Assembly: GCA_947346365.1 (NCBI GenBank)
Contig: CANAAV010000001.1
Coordinates: forward strand, 186,001-250,000
Reading direction: 5' to 3'
DNA from: an uncultured Flavonifractor sp.
GTDB lineage: Bacteria > Bacillota > Clostridia > Oscillospirales > Oscillospiraceae
Length of the DNA stretch: 64,000 bases
In this document: in pieces, positions 45,219 through 52,343 of the stretch
Position numbering within the stretch: position 1 is the stretch's first letter
Layout of the letters: each line of letters starts with the position of its first letter
Program-made: the position numbers and the translations under genes
The notes under the pieces: model-generated
Database searches by the model: none
What the model saw: the letters and a program-made list of their open reading frames with translations, nothing else
Told to the model about the DNA's origin: nothing

Positions 45219-47324
45219 ATGGATCAATACATAGGGAAATTACTCGACAACCGATATGAGATTTTAGAGCGCATCGGCATAGGCGGCATGGCGGTGGTGT
45301 ATAAGGCCCGCTGTCACCGGCTCAACCGCCTGGTGGCAGTGAAGATCCTCAAAGAGGATTTAGCCCAGGATGCGGAGTTCCGCCGCCGGTTCCACGACGA
45401 GTCCCAGGCTGTCGCTATGCTCTCCCACCCTAATATTGTGGCGGTGTATGACGTCTCCCGCTCCTCCGATTTGGACTATATTGTTATGGAGTTGATTGAC
45501 GGCATCAGCTTGAAGCAATATATGCAAAAAAAGGGTGGGAAACTCTCCTGGCGAGAGGCGCTGCACTTCATCACGCAGATTATGAAGGCGCTTTCCCACG
45601 CTCACAGCCGGGGCATCATCCACCGGGATATCAAGCCCCACAATATGATGGTACTGCGGGATGGCAGTCTTAAAGTAGCTGATTTCGGTATTGCCAGGGT
45701 AACCTCAGCCGCCCAGGCCACGCTAACCCAGGAGGCTCTGGGCTCCGTGCACTATATCTCTCCGGAGCAGGCGAGAGGGAGCAGAGTAGACGCCCGCAGC
45801 GATATTTATTCCGCCGGCGTGGTGCTCTACGAGATGATTACCGGGCGGCTGCCTTATGAAGGGGAGTCTCCCGTAGCAGTGGCGATTCAGCACATCAACT
45901 CCGTACCGCTGTCCCCCCGGGAACTGGTGCCGGATATTCCGGAGGCCATGGAGGCCATCACGATGAAGGCTATGGCCTCCGACATCTCCCAGCGGTATGT
46001 CTCCGCAGATGCCATGTTGGCGGATCTGGAGGAGTTCCGGAAAAACCCTAGTATCAATTTCGACTATACTCCCGCCGATCTGCTGGCCGGAGACGGCGAC
46101 GAGCCTACGCAGGTGCTGGGGGCCAATACGCCCCACGCTGTGCGGCAGCAGCCCTCCCGCAGGCCGCAGGAGCGGGAGGAGGCGCCCCGCCCGGCCCGTA
46201 AGCCCCGCCCCGCTCCACGGGAAGAGGATTACTATGACGATGACGATTATGACCGGGGCGGCAGCCGAATCCCTATGATCTTGGCAGTTGTGGCAATTAT
46301 TATCTTCTTAGCGGGCATGGGATATTTTTTGTGGGTATCCTTTTTCAGCGGATTGATGGGGACCACCACAAAGAATTATAACGTCCCCAATCTCCTTTAC
46401 CAGACGGTAGAGGAGGCCAGAGCAAAGGCTGAAGTAATCGAGGCCCAGTTCCAGATCGTTGAGGGGGGCACCATGGACAGCACCGCCCCGGCGGGACAAA
46501 TCGTTCTGCAAAATCCGGAATACGGACACAATGCCGCGGCCGGAAGCACCATTACTGTCACGCTGAGCAACGGCTCGGGGGCGGCGGGCAGTCAGGACAC
46601 GATGCCCGGGCTGTTTAATATGGACTACCGCACGGCCCAGACGATTCTGCGTCGGCTGGGCTACAGTGAGGAGGAGGGCAATCTGGTGATTGAGGAGGAG
46701 AGCTCCGAAGAGATCACCAAGGATTTGATCATTCGCCAGACTCCCGCAGAAAAAGAATCTCTGGATGGAGTAGCTTCCGTTACCCTGGTGGTGAGCACCG
46801 GACCACAGGTGGAGATGGTCACCGTCATTGATTTTACCCGCATGTCTGAGGAGAAGGCGCGGGAGAGCGCGGAGGAACTGAAGCTTACGGTGGGATCTAT
46901 GACCGAGGAATACGATCCTGAAATTCCTGCGGGGAGTATTTGCTACCAGAGCATCGCGCCTACCACAAAGGTGGAGGCTGGGCGGACCATTAATTTTAAG
47001 GTGAGCATTGGTCCCGATCCCAACGCTACGCCGGAGCCGACGCCTTCTCCCACGCCGGAAGCGCCTCCGGAGCCTACCCCGACGCCCACGCCGAACACCG
47101 GCCCGGCGCCCACCACCTGGTCTGTGCCGGTGGAGCTGCCCAACGATGGCCGTGAGACCGTTCAGGTGCGAATTGTTGTGGGCAATGACGAAGCTTATAA
47201 CCAGCCGGTCAACACAATTTTAGGTCAAGTTTCCATCTCTGTCTCCGGTACCGGAATGCAGACGGTCTATGTTTTTATTGACAATACCCTTCTGAAAACG
47301 GTAGAGCATAACTTCAACCCCTGA
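45219..47324 (+). CDS. prkC: PASTA-domain Ser/Thr protein kinase
   Basis: Transmembrane kinase that senses muropeptides or lipid II and controls cell wall, division and spore germination. 701 residues. Kinase about 13-270 with IGIGGMAVVYKA, K42, IIHRDIKPHNMMV and DFGIAR; basic linker; membrane helix about 350-373; three PASTA repeats about 389-452, 461-530 and 531-601; Pro/Thr-rich linker 603-632; and a 70-residue C-terminal domain with IRIVV-like strands that most PrkC proteins lack in this form. ATG 17 bp after prpC. Confidence 0.95.
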   Translation: MDQYIGKLLDNRYEILERIGIGGMAVVYKARCHRLNRLVAVKILKEDLAQDAEFRRRFHDESQAVAMLSHPNIVAVYDVSRSSDLDYIVMELIDGISLKQYMQKKGGKLSWREALHFITQIMKALSHAHSRGIIHRDIKPHNMMVLRDGSLKVADFGIARVTSAAQATLTQEALGSVHYISPEQARGSRVDARSDIYSAGVVLYEMITGRLPYEGESPVAVAIQHINSVPLSPRELVPDIPEAMEAITMKAMASDISQRYVSADAMLADLEEFRKNPSINFDYTPADLLAGDGDEPTQVLGANTPHAVRQQPSRRPQEREEAPRPARKPRPAPREEDYYDDDDYDRGGSRIPMILAVVAIIIFLAGMGYFLWVSFFSGLMGTTTKNYNVPNLLYQTVEEARAKAEVIEAQFQIVEGGTMDSTAPAGQIVLQNPEYGHNAAAGSTITVTLSNGSGAAGSQDTMPGLFNMDYRTAQTILRRLGYSEEEGNLVIEEESSEEITKDLIIRQTPAEKESLDGVASVTLVVSTGPQVEMVTVIDFTRMSEEKARESAEELKLTVGSMTEEYDPEIPAGSICYQSIAPTTKVEAGRTINFKVSIGPDPNATPEPTPSPTPEAPPEPTPTPTPNTGPAPTTWSVPVELPNDGRETVQVRIVVGNDEAYNQPVNTILGQVSISVSGTGMQTVYVFIDNTLLKTVEHNFNP

Positions 47325-48214
47325 TGATGGAAGGCTTGATTTTAAAGGCCCTCAGCGGCTTCTATTATGTGGACAGCGGAGACGCGCCCCTGGTCGCCTG
47401 CCGGGCCAGGGGACGTTTCCGCCACCAAAAAATCACCCCTCTGGTGGGAGACAGGGTAGCCTTTACCCGCCTAGAAGAAGGGACAGGGGTTTTAGACGAA
47501 ATTCTTCCCAGGCGCAACCAGTTTTACCGTCCGGCGGTGGCCAACATTGACCAGATGGTAATTGTGGCCTCCGGCGCAGTGCCAGTGACAGACCCGTTTC
47601 TCATTGACCGGGTGGCGGCGATTGCGCAGAGCAGGAACTGCGGCTGTCTGCTTTGCCTCAACAAATGTGATTTAAACCGGGGAGAGGAGTTGTGCCGTAT
47701 CTACCGTAAAGCGGGATTTGAAACCCTTCAGGTGAGCGCGGTGACAGGGGAGGGAATTGCTGATTTGGCCCAAGCCATTGCTGGAAAGGTATCAGCCTTT
47801 ACAGGGAATTCCGGCGTAGGAAAGTCCAGCATTCTCAACGCGTTGGAGCCTGACTTTCAGCTTCAGGTGGGGGAGGTCTCCAGCAAGCTCAGCCGGGGAC
47901 GGCATACCACCCGCCATGTGGAACTGTTCCGGCTGCAAAATGGAGCGGTTGTGGCGGATACGCCGGGCTTTTCCTCCTTTGAGGCGGATTTTACGGAGGA
48001 AATGCGCCCTGAAGAGCTGGCCTATGCCTTTCAGGAGTTCCACCCTTATTTGGAGCAATGCCGCTTTATTGGCTGCGCACATATAAAGGAAAAAGGCTGC
48101 GCAGTGAGGAAGGCCGTCAAGGAAGGAAAAATTGCCCCGAGCCGCCACGCCAGCTATGTGAGGCTCTATGAGCAGGCCAGGTTAGTGTGTCCCTGGGAGC
48201 AGAAGGAGCACTGA
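47324..48214 (+). CDS. rsgA: Ribosome small subunit-dependent GTPase A
   Basis: Circularly permuted GTPase for late 30S maturation. 296 residues. N-terminal OB fold, then G4 LCLNKCDLN before G1 FTGNSGVGKSSILNAL and G3 DTPGFSSFE, the permuted order. Zinc ligands are in CRFIGCAHIKEKGCAV. ATG overlaps the prkC stop as TGATG. The rpe and thiamine pyrophosphokinase genes usually behind it in Firmicutes are absent; a sporulation cluster follows. Confidence 0.96.
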   Translation: MMEGLILKALSGFYYVDSGDAPLVACRARGRFRHQKITPLVGDRVAFTRLEEGTGVLDEILPRRNQFYRPAVANIDQMVIVASGAVPVTDPFLIDRVAAIAQSRNCGCLLCLNKCDLNRGEELCRIYRKAGFETLQVSAVTGEGIADLAQAIAGKVSAFTGNSGVGKSSILNALEPDFQLQVGEVSSKLSRGRHTTRHVELFRLQNGAVVADTPGFSSFEADFTEEMRPEELAYAFQEFHPYLEQCRFIGCAHIKEKGCAVRKAVKEGKIAPSRHASYVRLYEQARLVCPWEQKEH

Positions 48215-48226
48215 TCCCGAAAAAGA

Positions 48227-48472
48227 ATGGAGACAAGTTTCCCGGCACCGCCGCCCGCGTATACTGGATTAGACCAGTTGCGAAGGGAGGCGGTGTTTTT
48301 GCCGCCGTATGTAAACGGAAGCACGCTGCGTACTGCGGCCCTGTGCATGGGAGGCCTTGCGGTTTTACTCCATCCGGTCAGTCTGGTAACGCTGGGGGTT
48401 GGAGTCTGGCTGGGATACCGGGGGCGGGAGTGGCTGCGTACAAATTTTAGTATAAGGGAGGCGGGAGAATGA
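48227..48472 (+). CDS. Small hypothetical protein coupled to spoVM
   Basis: Not recognised. Frame of 81 residues if it starts at the ATG 48227, ending in an ATGA overlap with spoVM, which supports its being real. A hydrophobic stretch (LCMGGLAVLLHPVSLVTLGVG, split around residues 44-63) suggests one or two membrane segments near the C terminus. The ATG has no ribosome site; GTG 48293 or TTG 48299 behind GGGAGG would give about 59 residues and may be the true start. Context suggests a sporulation role; that is inference. Confidence 0.5.
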   Translation: METSFPAPPPAYTGLDQLRREAVFLPPYVNGSTLRTAALCMGGLAVLLHPVSLVTLGVGVWLGYRGREWLRTNFSIREAGE

Positions 48473-48540
48473 AGATTGTCGTCGTAAAATCACCGAAAGC
48501 CCTGCGGGGGCTGCTTCGGACGATATTCGGCCTGAAATAA
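48469..48540 (+). CDS. spoVM: Stage V sporulation protein M
   Basis: Amphipathic micropeptide that marks the outer forespore membrane and anchors SpoIVA, the base of the spore coat. 23 residues (26 in B. subtilis). The frame reads MKIVVVKSPKALRGLL and then RTIFGLK; aligned without gaps to B. subtilis SpoVM it keeps K2, K7, P9, K10, L12, G14, R17 and G21, and P9 is known to be critical for localisation. Ribosome site GGCGGGAG directly upstream; ATG overlaps the previous stop. sipL and spoIVA downstream support the call. Confidence 0.85.
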   Translation: MKIVVVKSPKALRGLLRTIFGLK

Positions 48541-48541
48541 G

Positions 48542-48570
48542 GTATATGACTGGAGCCTTGTACATATATA
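48542..48570 (+). promoter_or_regulatory. SigE-like promoter for sipL
   Basis: GTATATG (48542-48548), 14-bp spacer, CATATATA (48563-48570), set against the published SigE consensus KMATATT-N14-CATACANT as I remember it. sipL is SigE-dependent in C. difficile. A SigA-like TTGTAC-N16-CATAAT at 48558-48585 overlaps, so the call is tentative. Confidence 0.4.
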
Positions 48571-48628
48571 GTTGTGTAGCATAATTGCAAACCGGGGCCT
48601 TGGGCGCCTGTACAAGGAGTGGAATATT

Positions 48629-50152
48629 ATGGAGCTGGAATTGGAACGCAAGCAGTTGAGCGGATATGAGCCTGTGTTAGAGACTACGCTCAGCCATGAA
48701 GAGACCATGGAGATGATCGTTCCCGACGCCTGTCCTGACATACTGCGTATCTGTGATACGGAGGGTACGGCCTGCCTGAAAAGCAAGGAGGCGCTGGAGG
48801 GCAGGGCTGAGGTTTTGGGGAATGTGAAGGCCACAGTACTCTATCTGCCCGACGGCGAGGAGGGGATGCGGCGGCTGGAGCTTACGCTGCCTTTCACCTG
48901 TGGGGCAGACTGTGCCGGCATAGATTCCCAGTGCGCAGTTGTCGCTGTACCCAGGACCGTGACGGCGGAGACCCGGAGCCTGAATCCCAGAAAAGTTTTG
49001 GTAAAGGTCAATCTGGCGGTTTCTATTCAGGTGTTCGCACCGGTTTACGGGATGGTATGCACCGGCGTGCCAAGTCCGGAGGAATATGGCATACAGCAGC
49101 TGGTGGAGCGCTGTGATACCTGTGTAACAGCCTGTGTACAGGAAAAACCATTTACATTTACTGATGAGATATCTCTGCCTGGAAGTAGGCCGGAGGCTGA
49201 GGAGCTATTAAAGCATCGGATAGCCTTACGGTGCGGAGAGGCCAAGGTGATTGGCAGCAAGCTGATTTTTAAAGGGGAGGCCCAGCTCCAGGTGCTTTAC
49301 CGGGCGGAAGGGGGCGTCCTGTGTCCTGCGGAGTTTGAACTGCCCTTTTCCCAGATTATGGAGGTTAATGGGGCGGGGGAGGAATCCACCTGCCAGGTGC
49401 AGGTGCTGCCTACGGGGACAGACTGTACGCTGGGCGGTGATGGACGGACGCTGAGCGTCTCCCTGGATCTGCTGGCTCAGGCGGTAGTGCGGGAAGAACG
49501 AAGCCTGGAGCTGCTCACAGACGTGTATTCCACCACATATGACCTGGCGGCGGATACGCAGAACCATATCCTGCATCACATGCTGGATTGGGGGCGGAAG
49601 GAACAGACGGTTCGTGAGATCCTAGAGGTAGGTGTACCCGCTCGGGAGGTCTGCGACGCTTATGTGACCATGGGCGGGACGGACCAGAGCAGGGAGGGAA
49701 ACCGCCTGACACTGAGTACCCAGGCTAATGTGACGGTGATTTATCTGTCCGAAGAGGGAAGCCGCACCACTGTGACGAAGACTCTTCAGGCCAGCTGTGC
49801 TCTGGATGCCAGCGAGGAGGCGGAATGCGGCTGTATGTGCTCCTGCCCGGCGCCGGTATTCGCCACGCCTACCTCGGGGGGACTTGAGGTGCGTTTCCAA
49901 GTGGATTTCCAATACACCGTGCAGGAGAGCCGAAAGGTGCTGGGCGTTTCAGCCCTGCGCATGGACGAAACCACCCCCAGGGATACCTCGGACCAGCCAT
50001 CCATAGTTTTGAGAATGGTAGGCAGCGAGGAGCGGCTTTGGGACATTGCCAAAGCCTACGCCACCACGCAGCGGGATATTATGCAGGCCAACGGACTGGA
50101 GGAGGAGACCGTCCCCGGTGGACAGCTGTTGTTAATTCCCAAGAAAAGGTAG
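48629..50152 (+). CDS. sipL: SpoIVA-interacting protein SipL (DUF3794, LysM)
   Basis: Clostridial coat-foundation protein that binds SpoIVA. 507 residues from the ATG at 48629 (AAGGAG nine bases before). Three DUF3794 repeats (about 30-150, 170-300, 320-440); the first contains EMIVPDACPDILRICDTEGT, the second VIGSKLIFKGEAQLQVLY. The C-terminal LysM domain (about 455-505, LWDIAKAYATTQRDIMQANG) is the part that contacts the SpoIVA ATPase in C. difficile. It lies between spoVM and spoIVA, which fits the assignment. Some relatives are merely called DUF3794 proteins. Confidence 0.9.
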   Translation: MELELERKQLSGYEPVLETTLSHEETMEMIVPDACPDILRICDTEGTACLKSKEALEGRAEVLGNVKATVLYLPDGEEGMRRLELTLPFTCGADCAGIDSQCAVVAVPRTVTAETRSLNPRKVLVKVNLAVSIQVFAPVYGMVCTGVPSPEEYGIQQLVERCDTCVTACVQEKPFTFTDEISLPGSRPEAEELLKHRIALRCGEAKVIGSKLIFKGEAQLQVLYRAEGGVLCPAEFELPFSQIMEVNGAGEESTCQVQVLPTGTDCTLGGDGRTLSVSLDLLAQAVVREERSLELLTDVYSTTYDLAADTQNHILHHMLDWGRKEQTVREILEVGVPAREVCDAYVTMGGTDQSREGNRLTLSTQANVTVIYLSEEGSRTTVTKTLQASCALDASEEAECGCMCSCPAPVFATPTSGGLEVRFQVDFQYTVQESRKVLGVSALRMDETTPRDTSDQPSIVLRMVGSEERLWDIAKAYATTQRDIMQANGLEEETVPGGQLLLIPKKR

Positions 50153-50168
50153 GAGACACCCCAACTCA

Positions 50169-50192
50169 GCGCGCCTTACAAAAACGGCGCGC
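50169..50192. repeat. GC-rich hairpin downstream of sipL
   Basis: GCGCGCC (50169-50175), 10-nt loop, GGCGCGC (50186-50192). First of a row of hairpins in the 415-bp gap between the convergent sipL and atoE genes; no T run. Confidence 0.4.
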
Positions 50193-50213
50193 CGGGTTTC
50201 GCGTAGAAGTCAA

Positions 50214-50277
50214 GACCACCCGTATAACGGGTGGCTTGCACGGCCCCTATAAGGGGCTTTTACTGGCAAAGCCTAAA
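50214..50277. repeat. Cluster of three small palindromes
   Basis: CCACCCG-tata-CGGGTGG, GCCCC-tataa-GGGGC, then GCCTaaAGGC within 65 bp. The arrangement resembles the palindromic ends of IS200/IS605-type elements, but no transposase or TnpB frame is present. A non-autonomous relic is possible; two stacked weak terminators are the simpler reading. Confidence 0.35.
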
Positions 50278-50298
50278 GGCTCCTGAATTTTATTTCTA

Positions 50299-50349
50299 CT
50301 GCATCTGTGCCCTGCTGCCGATTTAATCGGCGGCGGGGTGCAGTTTTTT
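50299..50349 (+). terminator. Intrinsic terminator of sipL
   Basis: CTGCA (50299-50303) with TGCAG (50339-50343), and CCCTGCTGCCGATT with AATCGGCGGCGGGG through G-T wobbles, then six T. A further small GTCTC-gtc-GAGAC hairpin with T6 follows at 50351-50369. The rest to 50500 is pyrimidine-rich and shows nothing. Confidence 0.8.
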
Positions 50350-50499
50350 CGTCTCGTCGAGACTTTTTTCCATTCAAATCGCCTCTTTAGCTCTTAATCC
50401 CTATATTTATGCCTATACTCAACTATATTACTTTCTTTACATCCTTTTCCTATCCTTTTTCTCCGCATGGGCATAGCCCGTGGTCTTCTTCTTCACAAT

Positions 50500-50533
50500 A
50501 AAAATACCGGACGCCGCAAAAGCGGCGCCCAGT
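50500..50533 (-). terminator. Intrinsic terminator of atoE
   Basis: On the - strand ACTGGGCGCCGC, TTTT loop, GCGGCGTCCGGT pair with two wobbles, followed by ATTTTTATT. It ends 35 bp after the atoE stop. Confidence 0.75.
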
Positions 50534-50567
50534 ACCTGCGTGTCGAAAAAGAGAAGCGGGTTTGGGT

Positions 50568-51968
50568 TTACCCGGGGAAGAAGAGGCCCCAGCCCAAGAA
50601 GCCCAGGCAGGCCACTACGCCGGTGAAGATCAGCACAACCACCAGATAACCCATGATATCTTTGGCCTTCAGACCAGCCACGCCCAGAGCGGGCAGGGCC
50701 CAGAAGGGCTGAATCATGTTGGTCCACTGGTCGCCCCAGGCGATGGCCATAGCGGCGCGGCCGGGCTCTACGCCCAGCTCGGCGGCGGCGGGCATCACGA
50801 TGGGGCCTTGCACGGCCCACTGGCCGCCGCCGGAGGGCACGAAGAAGTTAACGATACCGGCGGACAGGAAGGTCCATACAGGGAAAGTGACCGTGTTGGA
50901 GATGGACACGAAGAATTTAGAGATGACACCCGCCAGGGAGACGCCGTTCTCGTTGGCAACCACCATCATGCCCATAATGCCGGCATAGAAGGGGAACTGG
51001 AGCAGGATGCCCGCAGCGCCGCCGGCGGCCTCGCCGATGGCGTCCACGTAGCGGCGCAGGTCGCCGTGGAGCAGCAGGCCCAGGAACAGGAAGATGAAGT
51101 TGACGATGTTCAGGTTCAGGTTGTTGACAACACTGAAGAAGGGGTTGACGGGAGTTTCAGCCTTGAGACCGGCCACGATTACAGTGTAGAAGTAATAAAT
51201 GATGTAACCAAAACCGGCTACCAGGATGATGATCCAAAGGATGCGGCTGTGTTCCATCTTCTCGGCGGGAGTCTCAACAGTGTACTCCTTCTCCGGGGGA
51301 TCCACCAGCAGGGCGGGGTCTACGCAGATGGTGTGATCTTTATCAGGGTGCATGGCGTACTCCACCAGGGGCATAGCTACCAGGATCACCAGGCACATGA
51401 CCAGGTTCATGGGATGGAAAATGGTCAGCATGGTGCCGGCCTGATAGGTGGTCTCGCCGATGGTGTAGCCCTGGCCCAGGGTCAGGGGAACGGAGCCGGA
51501 CAGGCCGGCGTGCCACACCACGAAGCCGGAATAGGCGGCGGCAATCAGCAGGCGGTAGTCCACGGTGGGTACGCGGCGGGCCACGGCCTTGGCCAGCAGA
51601 GCGCCGGCAATGAGGCCGAAGCCCCAGTTGAGCCAGCAGCAGATGGTGGACACAAAAGCGGTGACAAAAATGGCGCTGAAATTATTTTTTGCCAGACCGG
51701 CCACAGAGTTCAGCGCCCGCTTGAATACAGGGGCAGAAGCCATGGCGGAGCCCAGCACCAGCACCAGGGCCATCTGCATGGAGAAGGCCAGCAGGTTCCA
51801 GAAGCCGGAGGTATTGCCCCAGGCGGCCAGAATCTCAATGGGACCCATTGCGGTGGCGAGCATAGCGGCAATATACACCACAATGCTCAGGATGATGGCG
51901 AACAGGAACGGATCCGGCAGCCATCGGTTGACTACGTTAACGCAGCCGTTGGTGAACTTTTTGAACAA
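50568..51968 (-). CDS. atoE: Short-chain fatty acid transporter AtoE family
   Basis: Inner-membrane permease for short-chain fatty acids such as acetoacetate or butyrate. 466 residues, about 12 membrane helices, close to E. coli AtoE throughout: RWLPDPFLFAIILS near the N terminus, WGNTSGFWNLLAFSMQMALV, INWGFGLIAGALLAKAVARRV-like helix (split), FAVPSGGG-type FFVPSGGGQWAVQGPIVMPA and GDQWTNMIQPFWALPALGVA. The TTG at 51968 is taken as start: AAGGAGG is eight bases before it, and the upstream 31 codons read through a palindrome. Lone gene, inverted between sipL and spoIVA. Confidence 0.9.
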   Translation of the reverse strand: MFKKFTNGCVNVVNRWLPDPFLFAIILSIVVYIAAMLATAMGPIEILAAWGNTSGFWNLLAFSMQMALVLVLGSAMASAPVFKRALNSVAGLAKNNFSAIFVTAFVSTICCWLNWGFGLIAGALLAKAVARRVPTVDYRLLIAAAYSGFVVWHAGLSGSVPLTLGQGYTIGETTYQAGTMLTIFHPMNLVMCLVILVAMPLVEYAMHPDKDHTICVDPALLVDPPEKEYTVETPAEKMEHSRILWIIILVAGFGYIIYYFYTVIVAGLKAETPVNPFFSVVNNLNLNIVNFIFLFLGLLLHGDLRRYVDAIGEAAGGAAGILLQFPFYAGIMGMMVVANENGVSLAGVISKFFVSISNTVTFPVWTFLSAGIVNFFVPSGGGQWAVQGPIVMPAAAELGVEPGRAAMAIAWGDQWTNMIQPFWALPALGVAGLKAKDIMGYLVVVLIFTGVVACLGFLGWGLFFPG

Positions 51969-51991
51969 AATGTTTCCCTCCTTTTGTTCTG

Positions 51992-52013
51992 TTGTCCGGC
52001 GCCCGCCGGACAA
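51992..52013 (-). promoter_or_regulatory. 22-nt palindrome in atoE leader
   Basis: TTGTCCGGCG and CGCCGGACAA around a CC centre, perfect, placed just behind the ribosome site of atoE in a leader of about 58 nt. It may be an operator or an RNA hairpin that controls expression. Confidence 0.5.
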
Positions 52014-52032
52014 GAAAACGACACACAACGTA

Positions 52033-52061
52033 ATAATAAAAGCGTGCAGTTCATTTGTCAA
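52033..52061 (-). promoter_or_regulatory. Strong SigA-type promoter for atoE
   Basis: On the - strand consensus TTGACA (52056-52061), 17-bp spacer, TATTAT (52033-52038). Confidence 0.8.
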
Positions 52062-52164
52062 TATTTTTCACAGCGATGCGTTAAAATTTTACAGCGGTTT
52101 AGCAAAAAAAAGAGCAGAAAAAACCATAAGATTTTTTAACAAATAGGTTTTTGAAATAGAAAAT

Positions 52165-52194
52165 TTGATCGATTTTAGACATAAAATAGATCAA
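52165..52194. promoter_or_regulatory. 30-nt AT-rich dyad in atoE-spoIVA gap
   Basis: TTGATC-g-ATTTTA-gaca-TAAAAT-a-GATCAA: two symmetric half-sites, broken only by one central base on each side and a 4-nt loop. It lies about 105 bp upstream of the atoE -35 and 76 bp before the spoIVA promoter. Candidate binding site of a dimeric regulator. The rest of the 375-bp gap is AT-rich with no gene. Confidence 0.45.
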
Positions 52195-52269
52195 TATGTC
52201 AAAAATACGCAATTTTAGCCCCGGAAGGATTCGGCTCCATTGCGGCAGAGGCGTCCGGAGGGCTTTCAG

Positions 52270-52298
52270 GCATAATCCACGGCTTATCCCCATAGGTA
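52270..52298 (+). promoter_or_regulatory. SigE-like promoter for spoIVA
   Basis: GCATAAT (52270-52276), 14-bp spacer, CATAGGTA (52291-52298), against the remembered SigE consensus KMATATT-N14-CATACANT. The spacing equals that of the sipL candidate. spoIVA is a SigE gene in Bacillus and Clostridioides. Confidence 0.5.
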
Positions 52299-52343
52299 TG
52301 TAGAGAAATTGAGCGGCTCGTGGGGCCGGAGGAGGAGTTATCA

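Noticed and set aside
50153..50567. CRISPR array or ncRNA gene
   Set aside because: The palindromes differ in sequence and are not evenly spaced; no direct repeats.
50562..52139. 525-codon + strand frame opposite atoE, rich in His, Gln and Gly
   Set aside because: Composition is that of an antisense of a membrane protein; the AtoE frame is unmistakable, with promoter and terminator.
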